Source: Hemicentrotus pulcherrimus
Taxonomy: Eukaryota > Echinodermata > Echinoidea > Camarodonta > Strongylocentrotidae
Direction: 5' to 3'
Assembly: GCA_003118195.1 (NCBI GenBank)
Contig: BEXV01002179.1
Location: 9,820-28,278 of the forward strand
DNA length: 18,459 nt
Below the pieces are notes generated by a model. That model ran no database searches and was not told where the DNA came from. It worked only from the letters and a program-made list of their open reading frames with translations. Both the position numbers and the translations under genes were made by a program. Positions 10,401 through 18,271 of this stretch are shown piece by piece (position 1 is the stretch's first letter; each line of letters begins with the position of its first letter).

Positions 10401-13400
10401 TGGCCATTGCCTCTTCCGATGGTAGAGTCTCACTGTCATTGGTATTGTAATTTTGTGATTCTGCTTTGATTTCTGCAAGGATTTCTGCTTCAATTTCTGC
10501 AAGGATTTCTTCCGGATTGACAACAGCGTCATCATCTTCCGACTCTGCTGGATGGGCCATGTTTTCAGACTCTAACTCTTGGGTTTCTGCTTCTATTTGG
10601 GCAAGAACAACTAGCGGATCAATGTCCGGCTCACTTGGACTGTCACAGACCCTGAGGTCTGTTACATCAGTATCAGATTTTTGTTCAGTATTGACTGTAT
10701 CATTGTTTATGTCATCTGGTGATTGATCTTGTGGTATCTGGGTTTCTCCCAGAGCAGGAGAAGTGTCTTCAGATTGTGGTGGATCACTCGGTATGTCTGT
10801 CACAGGGACGGGTGAACGACCTGTGGCAGACTGTTCAGAAGGCAATGGTGCCTCATTGTCTAAGGGTATTGTTTGATCATTTCTAGGGGTAAAAGAAGGG
10901 TGCGGTGAAGGAGGGGGTTCTTGAGGATCAAGATGTTCAGAAGGAGATTCTGAGGTAGGAACAGAAGAGACAGCAACAGAGGGTGGGTGGGTAAGTTCCT
11001 CTACAGGGGTGCAACGGATAGAGACAGAAAAAGAAACAATACAAGGATATTAAGAGTGTACAATCTTCAAAACTGAAGCAGGATGCAGGATACATGGAAT
11101 AAACAAGTAACAATGACTACAAGTCCCAAACACTTACATGTACTGTACTATGTGAATGTGAATGCTCTGGACATTACATGGAAATGTCATGCTATGTACT
11201 ATGAAAAATCTGTTAATTCTGTTGATAGCGAAAAGGGCATGTATAATCTTACATGGAGTAGCTTGCAAAAAACAGTATTATTATGATATATGGATATCAT
11301 TGATCAGATAAATGCCTTGGTAACGGTTAAAAGCCATATTAATCATGAACAATCATTCAAGATATATGTACATGTAGTGTTAAAGTTAGTTTTATTTTCA
11401 TGGGCGGTTAAGCATTTAATACTCGCATGAAGGAATACACTAGATTGAGCAGTAGAAGCAATTGTAATTATCTGTATGATATGATATAAAGTTGCCTTAA
11501 AGGCCCACTGCACTACTTGTAGCTACTTGCGCCCTCTATATAACAAACAAAGCATAATCCTCCCACGATCCTCTTTTTCTTACCGGGTATTTTATTTGAG
11601 AGCCGAGTTGATGAGATAACCACCTGTTCAGCGACCTTGCAGTGTGGTCTAATCCCTCGTTTACACTCGTACTGATGGGCTTTAAGATACACATATATTC
11701 ACATTTCTTCCTTATGAATATTACTAGGCTACTTTATGTTGTGAAAAACAATGAGAAACTGAGCTCTTTGCTTACCATACATGTACCAGGGGAGAGTTAG
11801 GGTAATTATCTTCTTAGAAATTCTAATGAGGCATTGATGGAATGAGAGCAAATTTTGTGAAAGAATTTTGAATTTTTTATGAATGTAATGCTTCCTGGGA
11901 GAAATTTGATCATTTAAACATATTTGTGGCTTACACCCAGTAAATAAGATCGATCAATTAATCTTATTTACTGGGTGTAAGGCTGTAAGCCACAAATATC
12001 TTTAAATAATTTTAGAGGTTTTTGAAACAGGGCCTTGCTTGCTGTCATTATTCAGATCTGCCATTCTTTGTTCTTTAAAAACTGAATGTCTTTCTGACAG
12101 GGAAAGCATAATTCAAAGACCGAAAATGAACTTTAGCTGTGGTTTCGTCACAAGAGGCTAAGATTGGTGATTCTCCTATCAAGATTTCCTTGAAATCAAA
12201 ATGTGTATCACTTTTGGATTACACTATGGACAGTGATTAAAAAAAGAAACTTACAAGCACAATCAGGAACTTAGTGTGACATCAATCCTTGCCCTGAATT
12301 CACATCGTTTAGTAGCCTTTAAAGGCTACTAAAATGATATTGAAACATGGTGGCAGCGGTGGGATATTGAAACCAGAGCCATCTATATGTGGCCAACCCG
12401 GTTCGAGTTGGACACAATATGGTGACTAACTACTGCTTTGTTGGGCAAGCACAAAACAACAGAATATACATGTACGCAATGTTGTGACCCAGTGAAACCA
12501 AGTTGGCCAAACTCTGTGTATAGATGGCTCTGATTGAAACAGCCCTCTAAAATTCTCAGGACAGAAATGTCAACAATCAAACATTGAGGATTAGTGAATT
12601 TAAGATGATCGCAAATGGATTATTAAAGCTTTAAGCTTGTATACATAATTAAATCTAGACTAAGTGGATCTAGTTAATCCACTTACCGGTACATGTATTT
12701 GGGGTAATATGCATGCATAATGTAGCCTCTAATTACTGTAGACACTTTATCACAATTCCCTAAGCCTTGAGCATAGCCTAAATATATGTCACTTGCTGGC
12801 TGTGGCAGGAGCGGCTTGAATATAGAGCTTAGTGTAGTCTTTGGGTGCAGACATTGTCGCTCAACAATCTTCAAATTTTATTTAGGGAGCAGCAAGTGTC
12901 TACAATGTATATCTCCAACCCATAATTAATCCACTTGTTACCGAAGTGGAGAAATATGTTTTCCAAGATCTGCCTGGTTTATATTTTACCCATCAAATCA
13001 AAATATGAAGAACCAATAAAATGCAAATGCAATAAGCCAAATAGACAGATAAAAATACCATGACCATTTTCTGAGAGAAAGATGAAAATTGTCATCCATT
13101 TTTATTACCAATAGTGCAAAGGAAATGAGCCAGGAAGAATTTGATTTACTTTATAAACCCAATGAAGTATTGAAATATGTAACCCAACTAGTAAGTACCG
13201 GTAGTGTGTCTAGACTCAGAACAACCTCATTATACTCACACCTGGAGGGTGTTTCACAAAGATTCTAAGTAGAACTTAACTCTAAGTTGGACTTAAATAT
13301 TATAGAGAGCCATTTGTAGCCTCATAATGAAATATATTAAAAAGCAAAAATCCATGTATTTTTGACTTTTCATAAATTCCACATCAAGAACATGAAATCT

Positions 13401-16400
13401 CCCATGGAGATAGAAAATATGAATTATCAAAATCAACATTTTATGCCTTTAAAAATAACTTTAACTAAATATTTCCAAGGATGCTAATGGCTTTCCATAT
13501 TATTTAAGTCCAACTTAGAGATAAGTTCAACTTAGATTCTATGTGAAACACCCCCCAGGATGTTGAAAATCTTTGAGAGAAATTCAAAGCCTTGACAACC
13601 TTTGACTGGTAGTGCTACTGTAGTGTAGGCATACAAGTACAACAAATGTAGCAGTTATCGTTGTATAATGTGCAGTATTGTTTGCAACTTGTATCATTAT
13701 GCAATAATCGGCTGCGAAGCCTGCGATATTATGTGATGTACAGGTAGTCAGTTCACCAAAGAGTTCATGCACATGTACTGTACTGTAGATGTGTTAGCAC
13801 TGAGTAATAGACCGGTTTACTAACAAATTCAATTTATGGATGTTTTTTTCCTAGGGATTTAGTGACAAGGTATCCATTAACATTAATGGACAAAGAATAC
13901 TTGGTATCTAGTAGGCATACATGTACAGTGTGAATATGTCACGCAAGCCTTGGAAAAGCTTTTTGGTTGTCAAGAACTAGTGCTGTAGCCGAACTGCCGA
14001 ACCGAACGGAAATTCGCCGAACATGGCACTTCCGAACCGAACCGAACCGAAACGAACGCAAAGGCCTGGTTCGGATGTTCGGCAGAAAAACATAAAACGT
14101 TTTTGCAGGCTAATAAACTTGTCATTTTTTACCTAATTTTCATGTCATGACTGCTCATTTTATGTTATCTAGTGGTGGGCGCGAATTCACTGGCCCATTT
14201 AAACTCCCAAATCCTAACCACCTACGTCCTGATCGCAAGTGCATGATCAACAAGTTCAGCTCAAACCAACTTAACAAAACAAATCATCAATATTGTAATC
14301 GTAACAATATCGGACAAATTTTACAATATAAATAATGAAATAAATATATATTATAGTATGGTATTTGTTTATTNAGTTATTGACGAGCCTGAATAGCTAT
14401 TCAAGATGGCAACTTTCATAACTCTCACATTAGACAACAACCGTCTCGGAAAATCTTGAAAAAATATCATTTATTGACAAATTGAAAACATGATTCTTTC
14501 AAAATTGAAAATAAAACACAATTCAAAACGGAAATACGAATGTAAGTAGTACTTTTCTTCATAAAAAATTACGTTTAGAGCATTTTTCTAATGCGAAATT
14601 CGTGCTGGTCTGAAGCACTGTATTTCAGCAGGAGTGGGCAGAAGTCCTTCGTGCTGATCGGGCCCGGCCGGCCGGCCCGCCCAGTGCCGACCGCCGTGGC
14701 TATAACGATGCTTGCTATTATATTACCGAACCCCAAACCGAACCAAGTTCGGATGAAATATTGCCGAACTCTGCCGAACCGAACCGAACACGAACATAGC
14801 GTCTGACTTACAGCACTATCAAGAACAACCTTTCTTGAAACAGTTTGCATGAAAATTAAATATGTTAATAAATCGGTCTATTAAATGTGTAGTGCATATG
14901 ATTTAGGGGACATCCCAGATGAATAAAGTTTTGGCCTGGTGGGCCTTCTGAGTTGATTAAAAAATCTAGTACGTAAGAACGGTGTCAAAACCAAAGTCCT
15001 AGAAGAACAGGGGCCAGTTTCACAAAGTCTTTTTTCAATGACAAATGACACAACTCAGTGACAAATCTGCTGATAACCAATCAGAAGCAAGGATTTCAGT
15101 AGCTTTATAACAAAAAACTGTCCTTTGTCACTGATGACAAGTTTTGTGAAACTCCCCCAAGAGGTCCCAACCACATTTCCCACAAGACAAAGAAGTCAGA
15201 TTTCTGGGGTGGTCTTCTAAAAAATGTTTGAAAGGTCCACAAACCCCAAGGTCCACAATACTGATATTTTTACTCTAGTGGACATGAATGTGGTCTTGTG
15301 GGCCTGTGGTCTTGTGGGCCTTTGGGCTTGCAGGCCTGCTATCACAAGGAGCTACATGTAGTCTCTCATAAACCTACACAATTTACCAATGATGGTAACC
15401 TTGCCATCAATATCAACTACCATGGAACATCACATCACATCAAGGTTTCCATAGAATGAATAGCAAAGTTACACCAATGCTATAGTATTAGTTCCATGCA
15501 AGAGATGAAGATATGGTTTAATAATCATATATCAATAAATAATGATAATCATCAAATGATTGAGACCTTATGGATGGTAAACAAAATAGGCATTAGACAA
15601 ACTGGCAATTAGACTAACGAGTTATTAAACTAAATGAGCATTAGACCAAATAAAACTTGAGTAAGGATGTACTGCTATAAAATGAACGCTTCTATTCATT
15701 ATACAAACACTGCCCATTCCAGGGCTGAGCATTACCACTTGACGTGGCCTGAGTGCTTGTGTGCAGTACCTGGATATACATGTACATGTACATGTACATG
15801 TACATGTTTATCCTGAAAATGCTATATCCCCAATAAAACAACATGAAAGACATTTTATTCCACAATAAATAACATGGAAAAAAGTTCAGCTTCTTTGGAA
15901 ATTTTACAGCACATTGTATTTTTGTATTGATTAAAACTAGATGGATTATGCCATTGACATGCCCCAATAAAAACACACATTGTACCTCAGCACTCAGGTA
16001 GTTTAGAGAAATGTTCATGTACATGTAGTAGCAAAAAAAGATCTGTCCGGAACACAAAATGCAAATTGAAGTTTCAATTGTTTGTATGTGAATGAAAGTT
16101 TAACCAACATAATGCCTCATTCAGAACTAGCTCCACATCCAAACGATAAGGTTCCTCTACTGTACCTCTGTGTGATAAAATAATAATTTCAACAATTATG
16201 CAGCTTGCGTTCCGGACGCATCCCTTTGTGCCACTACATTTCACCTGTTTGGAGCCAGAAAGGCATTAACTCTTGTGTACAAAATATATGAGTTAAGGCC
16301 CTTTTAGCTTTAGACAATTTATTCAACTACATGTAAATAGTAACCACCTTGAATTACATGTACACCTGTAGCCATATGAATTTTAAAAAGCAATGTACTG

Positions 16401-17426
16401 ACATGTCCATGTCCATGCACAGTTTGTACTGTGTTTCAGTGATAAAAATTCATAAAAATTATTCAGCAGAATAAATTACAAGCCATGCTAAGCACGAGAG
16501 TAATTAAACAAGCCAGCCAAATCATGTGTAAGCTGCATGGGAGCTGGCTGTGTACATGTACATGTATGAAAAGGAATGCAAAGTAGAAACCATTAACTTT
16601 CACATGCCATTATTAAGTACCAGAGGGCTGCTTCACTGTAGGCCTGTCTGGCTCTTTGGTTTTAACCCATTGAATACCGGTACTACAGCACAATATACAA
16701 CAATTCAGGGCCGAGGCCATTGGAAAATGTACTTTATACGAAAAATCATATTGTATCCAACAGGTTACGTCTGCCATATGAAAAAGCAAAATGTAGCAAA
16801 TCATACTGAAGCAATGAAATTCATGACTGATGCAGGCTTTCAGCATGACAATGAAAGTATTTGTAAAATCGAATTGAAGAAAATCTATATTGCTTCCCAG
16901 TATTTGTTAAACATAATTATCGTATGTGTATGTACACTGTACATGAATGTACTTATCCCATCTCAATAACACATTAATGTATAAACAGTTTAATACGGTA
17001 TACTGATTTTCCAAAATTTTCCTCTCTGGGAAGTTGGTAAGATGGTGGTTTGTTTCCACTTTTTTAGAGAGCAACAATACAAGAAACTATAATATCATTC
17101 ATTAATAATTGTTTCAATAAATAAAAATAAATGTTTAGATGTTCCTAAATCAATCTTACTCCCGAAAAAACAACCAACAAGAAGTACTTGAAATATGTAA
17201 AGGACTCTGAGCTCTATCATTATCTTAATACTGAATTCCTTTATTAAAATATTTGGTTTGGACATTAAAGTAATATATTTAAAGGCAATAATAATCTACC
17301 TGATGGATCCTCATCTCCATTTTTACTAGCTCCTGATTCAGTCTCTGTAGCTGGAGGGTCAGTATTGGTTCCCATAGCAACATCACCAGTCTGGGCATCA
17401 CCCGTTTCATCTGGAGGAGTTGGCAT
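1051..17426 (-). CDS. Spliced gene: acidic protein with eleven RSGS-x-x-MF repeats, 1,067 aa, family unknown
   Basis: The model joins 17426-17300, 11000-8328 and 1454-1051 (127 + 2,673 + 404 nt = 1,067 codons plus TAA). Both junctions are phase 1: exon 1 ends in a lone G, exon 2 begins AG, exon 2 ends in G and exon 3 begins AA, so both split codons are Glu. Introns are GT-AG, and the exon 2 acceptor has a clear pyrimidine tract. The protein starts MPTPPDETGD, with no signal peptide and no membrane segment, so it should be cytosolic or nuclear. It has an acidic Ser/Pro-rich N-terminus, short acidic amphipathic segments (about residues 170-225), eleven RSGS-x-x-MF units (267-750), an acidic linker, and a basic C-terminus (about 1000-1060). 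I do not recognise the family. Small extra exons inside the two 6-7-kb introns cannot be excluded. The exon chain is inferred from phase and splice consensus, not from transcripts. Confidence 0.75.
1831..2036 (-). mobile_element. tRNA-derived SINE
   Basis: On the minus strand the element begins GGCCTTGATAGCTCAG. Its A box, TAGCTCAGTCAGTAGAGC, lies at 2028-2011 and is a near-perfect tRNA internal promoter; GGGTCGAAACC at 1986-1976 is a degraded B box. GGCCTTG pairs loosely with the later CCAAGGC as an acceptor-stem remnant, but the anticodon arm no longer pairs, so this is not a working tRNA. The body (about 1970-1880) contains a GGTCCCTC/GAGGACC hairpin, and a tail ending near GTAAAATAACAACC follows. 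The length of about 205 bp is normal for a SINE. It lies in intron 2, in the same orientation as the host gene. The family is not identified. Confidence 0.75.
2041..3290. other. AT-rich intronic sequence
   Basis: Part of intron 2. Low-complexity A/T-rich stretches and scattered TACATGTA words; no ORF, exon or repeat boundary I can defend. Confidence 0.4.
3298..3465 (+). repeat. GA-rich purine tract
   Basis: About 165 bases of nearly uninterrupted purine on the plus strand (GAGA, GGGAGA and AAAGAAAG runs, with one GTGTGGGTGTGG interruption). Apparent ORFs on both strands here are low-complexity artefacts. In the host transcript it would read as a long CU-rich pyrimidine tract deep in intron 2. 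Confidence 0.8.
3775..4355. mobile_element. MITE copy (GTGTTTCAC family) with a nested 375-bp repeat
   Basis: The right end reads AAGTCCAACTTAGAGATAAG, TTCAACTTAGGATC, then GTGAAACACCCCC at 4343-4355, matching the ends of the element at 13243-13557. The left end begins at TTGGACTTAAAAGTTATGGA (3777) and lacks the outermost 40 or so bases. The motif TAAATTCCACATCAAGAACG, about 4226-4245, is shared with 13373-13392. The block 3810-4184 is absent from the 13.2-kb copy and recurs alone at 5656-6062, so it is probably an insertion. Confidence 0.65.
3810..4184 (+). repeat. Dispersed repeat, copy A
   Basis: Runs from CGTTTAACAATGTTAAATCT to about CAGATCCCTTTAAAGTT. Over most of its length it matches the reverse complement of 5656-6062. 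Shared blocks include GTGTCTGTGATA, ATTGAAGCCCTAAA, AATCTTTGAGTGAC, ATAAATATCTTGA, GACAGGCGAT, GCAGCATGAGCTA and ATTTTGTTTC. By eye, identity is roughly three quarters with small indels. Confidence 0.75.
4356..5655. other. Intronic sequence without identifiable features
   Basis: Intron 2. A plus-strand frame of 85 codons at 4739-4996 has no recognisable domain or splice context. A short stretch near 5551-5575 (AACAGATG, then CCTGAACTGTTC) resembles 606-629 next to the left-end tandem repeat. Otherwise nothing stands out. Confidence 0.4.
5656..6062 (-). repeat. Dispersed repeat, copy B (inverted relative to copy A)
   Basis: The reverse complement of this stretch aligns end to end with 3810-4184. 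It has an extra (ACATGT)n expansion at 6000-6019 and a few small insertions. It is not surrounded by the MITE arms that enclose copy A, which shows that the repeat is an independent unit. No terminal inverted repeat or target duplication was evident. Confidence 0.75.
6632..6818. repeat. Tandem duplication, 2 copies of about 90-99 bp
   Basis: The copies at about 6632-6719 and 6731-6818 are offset by 99-100 bases. They share AATTTTCTTGGAAAATGTGA, CCAATAAGCCACTT and GAAGATAGCACTT with few mismatches, so the duplication is fairly recent. An apparent plus-strand ORF reflects the duplication only. Lies in intron 2. Confidence 0.8.
7785..7848. repeat. Short inverted repeat (TTTGGAGCCAG family)
   Basis: TTTGGAGCCAGGAGGATGCT at 7785-7804 is the imperfect reverse complement of AATGCCCTTCTGGCTCCAAA at 7828-7847, leaving a short loop. 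A related half-site, GTTTGGAGCCAGAAAGGCAT, lies at 16249-16268, so the arms belong to a dispersed family, probably a MITE remnant. Confidence 0.6.
7849..8307. other. Intron 2, 5' part, no further features seen
   Basis: Lies immediately downstream of the exon 2 donor in transcript direction. Frames here on both strands are short and lack coding character. Confidence 0.4.
8308..8334 (-). promoter_or_regulatory. Tandem 5' splice sites of exon 2 and read-through stop
   Basis: The exon end reads GATG/GTAATG/GTAAAC: two donors six bases apart (exon ends 8334 or 8328), both phase 1, differing by two codons. If neither is used, the frame continues GKPSLI to TGA at 8310-8308, giving a truncated form without the basic C-terminus. 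The downstream choice is preferred only for its slightly better GTAAAC match. Confidence 0.5.
8328..11000 (-). CDS. Coding exon 2: eleven RSGS-x-x-MF repeats, acidic disordered protein (residues 43-934)
   Basis: The frame is open from the acceptor (CCCCTGTAG at 11001, pyrimidine-rich tract upstream) to a phase-1 donor AATG/GTAAAC at 8328/8327. The core motif RSGS-x-x-MF begins at residues 267, 307, 347, 395, 435, 479, 578, 615, 655, 703 and 743; spacing is mostly 37-48, with one gap of 99. Eight copies are exactly RSGSVEMF. R, both Ser, Gly, Met and Phe never vary. The fuller unit is roughly (F/I)S(I/V)P-x-ARVKRSGSVEMFG followed by an aromatic pair, Tyr-Pro and Lys, then an acidic spacer. Just before copy 1 is SPPKRARTKR, a CDK-like site next to an NLS-like basic cluster. 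Residues 873-899 (FVMI, then DFWEEI) form an isolated hydrophobic patch in the acidic tail and could be a docking motif. The rest looks disordered. Function is unknown; kinase substrate or scaffold is inference. Confidence 0.85.
8878..10329 (-). repeat. Coding tandem array, eleven units of about 120 nt
   Basis: The eleven motif copies run from 10329 down to 8878. Six of the ten spacings are within three residues of 40 (37 once, 40 five times); the others are 44, 48, 48 and 99. All are whole codons, so the array grew or contracted in frame. Recognisable DNA identity persists at the core (plus-strand word AAACATTTC or a near variant at most copies), while spacers have diverged. Units fall into two subtypes by the four residues after MF: G(A/S)FYP-type (copies 1, 2, 5, 9; copy 6 has W for G) and GFSYP-type (copies 3, 4, 10; copies 8 and 11 are variants). 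The alternation suggests duplication of blocks as well as single units. Confidence 0.9.
11001..11496. other. 3' end of intron 1, no repeats seen
   Basis: The first 40 bases adjoining the exon (11001-11040) are the pyrimidine tract and acceptor region of exon 2. Beyond them is AT-rich sequence with TACATGTA words. Confidence 0.4.
11497..11685. mobile_element. MITE with TTAA target duplication
   Basis: The left end reads TTAA then AGGCCCACTGCACT (11497-11514); the right end reads ACTGATGGGCT then TTAA (11671-11685). The terminal AGGCCCA and TGGGCT are inverted relative to each other, and each is flanked by TTAA, as expected for piggyBac- or Kolobok-type elements. About 189 bp; no coding capacity. 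Confidence 0.5.
11912..12007. repeat. Long hairpin, 31-bp perfect arm interrupted once
   Basis: The arm 11920-11950 starts ATATTTGTGGCTTACACCCA and ends AAATAAGAT. Its complement runs 11961-11999 and matches perfectly except for an 8-base insertion that duplicates GCTGTAAG-like sequence inside the right arm. The loop is ten bases (CGATCAATTA). The ATTTAAA just outside each arm extends the pairing with one mismatch. May be a snap-back MITE or a microRNA-precursor-like fold. Confidence 0.85.
12308..12333. repeat. 26-bp perfect palindrome
   Basis: Each half is TTTAGTAGCCTTT (12308-12320) and its exact reverse complement (12321-12333), with no loop. Outside it, CAT and ATG are also complementary after a small offset. 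Confidence 0.9.
12365..12541. mobile_element. Small inverted-repeat element (snap-back MITE-like)
   Basis: The left arm TGAAACCAGAGCCATCTATA (12368-12387) is followed by GTGGCCAAC. The right arm contains GTTGGCCAAACTC, then TATAGATGGCTCTGATTGAA (12519-12538), its imperfect reverse complement. The element is about 175 bp. No target duplication was resolved. Confidence 0.6.
12661..12685. repeat. Short hairpin, 9-bp stem
   Basis: TAAGTGGAT (12661-12669) and ATCCACTTA (12677-12685) are perfectly complementary across a 7-base loop. Confidence 0.7.
12690..13242. other. Intronic sequence without identifiable features
   Basis: Intron 1. No repeat boundaries, exon or RNA gene seen. Isolated TACCGGTA/ACCGGT words occur near 12685 and 13197. 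Confidence 0.35.
13243..13557. mobile_element. MITE, GTGTTTCAC family, about 315 bp
   Basis: The long terminal inverted repeats cover about 70 bases per side. The left end reads CTGGAGGGTGTTTCACAAAG, then TAACTCTAAGTTGGACTTAA and GAGAGCCATTT. The right end reads AAATGCC-less GGCTTTCCATATTATTTAAG, then CCAACTTAGAGATAAGTTCA and GTGAAACACCCCCCAG. Mismatches are few, so it is a relatively complete copy. A second, interrupted member lies at 3775-4355. No coding capacity; the target duplication is unclear. Confidence 0.85.
13805..14883. mobile_element. Outer inverted-repeat element interrupted by a hAT-like insertion
   Basis: The left end reads TAATAGACCGGTTTACTAAC (13805-13824), followed by AAATTCAATTTATG. 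The right end, in reverse complement, reads TAATAGACCGATTTATTAAC, then ATATTTAATTTTCATG. The two ends match for about 35 bases with few mismatches. Removing 13978-14818 and one copy of the duplicated target leaves an element of about 230 bp. The TA at each end could be a Tc1/mariner-type target duplication. Confidence 0.65.
13978..14818. mobile_element. Non-autonomous hAT-like transposon, 841 bp, 8-bp target duplication
   Basis: The terminal inverted repeats are TAGTGCTGTA (13978-13987) and TACAGCACTA (14809-14818), directly flanked by TCAAGAAC on both sides (13970-13977 and 14819-14826). An 8-bp target duplication and ends beginning (T/C)A(G/A) are hallmarks of hAT elements. Subterminal regions carry many CCGAAC/GTTCGG copies (about 13990-14083 and 14726-14794), which resemble subterminal transposase-binding repeats. 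A GC-rich block of repeated GGCC/CCGG words lies at 14660-14695. No transposase ORF survives. One ambiguous base (N) occurs at 14374. Confidence 0.85.
15010..15160. mobile_element. MITE, AGTTTCACAAA family, about 150 bp
   Basis: The left end is GGGGCCAGTTTCACAAAGTC, followed by AATGACAAATGACA. The right end, in reverse complement, is TTGGGGGAGTTTCACAAAAC, then TTGTCATCAGTGACAAAGGACA. The arms match imperfectly over about 40 bases. The ends resemble the GTGTTTCACAAAG ends at 13243, possibly the same superfamily. No coding capacity. Confidence 0.7.
15777..15807. repeat. (ACATGT)n microsatellite
   Basis: About five consecutive TACATG hexamers. Shorter runs occur at 6000-6019, 16552-16566 and 3486-3499. 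The unit is self-complementary, so each run can extrude a hairpin. Confidence 0.9.
16245..16310. repeat. Half-site of the TTTGGAGCCAG repeat family
   Basis: CTGTTTGGAGCCAGAAAGGC, then ATTAACTC, matches the left arm of the inverted repeat at 7785-7848. The opposite arm is not clearly present (GAGTTAAGGCCCTTTTAGCT at 16291-16310 is a weak candidate). Confidence 0.4.
16320..17297. other. Intron 1, 5' part, no convincing features
   Basis: A plus-strand frame of 139 codons at 16550-16969 starts inside an (ACATGT)n run, has no recognisable domain and no coding composition, and is most likely chance. The rest is AT-rich. Confidence 0.4.
17300..17426 (-). CDS. Coding exon 1 (start codon, residues 1-42 plus first base of codon 43)
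   Basis: ATG is at 17426-17424 on the minus strand. Reading upstream in the same frame gives GTC GTC CTA AAG GGG and then TGA at 17444-17442, so translation cannot enter this exon in frame from further upstream. The encoded peptide begins MPTPPDETGD and is rich in Asp, Glu, Thr, Pro and Gly, matching the composition of exon 2. The exon ends ...GAT CCA TCA G followed by GTAGAT (donor GT at 17299-17298), phase 1. The 42 residues carry no hydrophobic stretch, which argues against secretion. Confidence 0.75.
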
Positions 17427-17459
17427 GACGACTAGCTTCCCTCAGATCATCAAGTCAAA
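17427..17459 (-). promoter_or_regulatory. 5' UTR segment with in-frame stop and 2-codon uORF; probable upstream splice acceptor
   Basis: On the minus strand the sequence just upstream reads TTTTCATTATCTAG and then TTTGACTTG, a plausible 3' splice site at 17461-17460, implying a non-coding first exon further to the right. The 33-nt leader contains ATG ATC TGA at 17450-17442, a two-codon upstream ORF whose TGA is in frame with the main ATG. The first exon and promoter are not located; a GCAG/GTGATA donor-like site at 17939/17938 is only a weak candidate. Confidence 0.4.
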
Positions 17460-17460
17460 C

Positions 17461-18269
17461 TAGATAATGAAAAGACACAGGTTAGGGTGAGATCAGATAG
17501 ATGGGCGAACCTTCCACTTCTGTTAAACCCGACTGCTTAGTAGAAAGCAAGTGTATGCCTGTTACTAGTTAGGAGCCAGGGTGTGATGGCTTTTTAATAT
17601 TTCAAATGAAATTCTGTACATTTCTATGAAAGAAAACTGCCACACAAAAGATATTTTGTATAGCAGTCATGCAAAAATGCATAGCAAATTGCGATGCGAT
17701 ACCAGGAAAATTATTCCCTGAATATTATTATTATTACTTATAGGCCTACTGCGCTTTTCCCATAAGGCCAAAAGCCCTACAGTGAATGAAAATAAATTAA
17801 CTAAACAGTAAACACATATACAGTGTAATAAGAAAAACAATCTTACAACTACAAACTGCAAAAAAGGTGTGTTTTAAGAAATTGGTAGATCATTCCAGAA
17901 TTTTGAAGCAGATACCAGTAAAGTAAATGTCCTATCACCTGCTAATGTGCAGGTACAGTTACTGAATATGTGAGACGGAGAGGGTCACTGGCCGACCTCA
18001 TATTACACACACACAAAAAAAATCATTTTCAGCCCCTCTCTCAATTTCAGGTCAACTGAGGACAGTGTGTCGCTCTTTTGATGACATTACATTACAATGT
18101 TACGTCGACCAAGCTTGCGATTACACTACTGCCTAGCAATCCGTGACAAAATAAAAATACAACTACATGTAGGTCAATATAACTGATGAACTGATAAATC
18201 TCTACCATTAGCTCTATAAATCTCGAGTAATGTTCATAAGGTGCTTTTTTCCCTCATAATCATTATAAA
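17461..18269. other. Upstream region, no defined exon or promoter
   Basis: Probably a 5' UTR intron or 5' flank of the gene. A polypyrimidine-like acceptor lies at its left edge (17461). No TATA box in a credible position and no ORF or repeat of note. Confidence 0.3.
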
Positions 18270-18271
18270 TA

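Noticed and set aside
8308..10845. Single-exon gene starting at 10845
   Set aside because: The codon there is TTG, not ATG; the frame stays open to a good splice acceptor at 11001 that joins in phase with the exon at 17300-17426.
15280..15335. Repeat of GTGGTCTTGTGGGCCT
   Set aside because: Only two adjacent copies plus a diverged third; a minor local duplication with no further structure.
15692..16057. 121-codon minus-strand ORF
   Set aside because: It includes the MYMYMYMYMY translation of (ACATGT)n, lies in a repeat-rich intron, and shows no coding signs.
16550..16969. 139-codon plus-strand ORF
   Set aside because: It begins inside an (ACATGT)n repeat, has no domain, no coding composition and no splice context.
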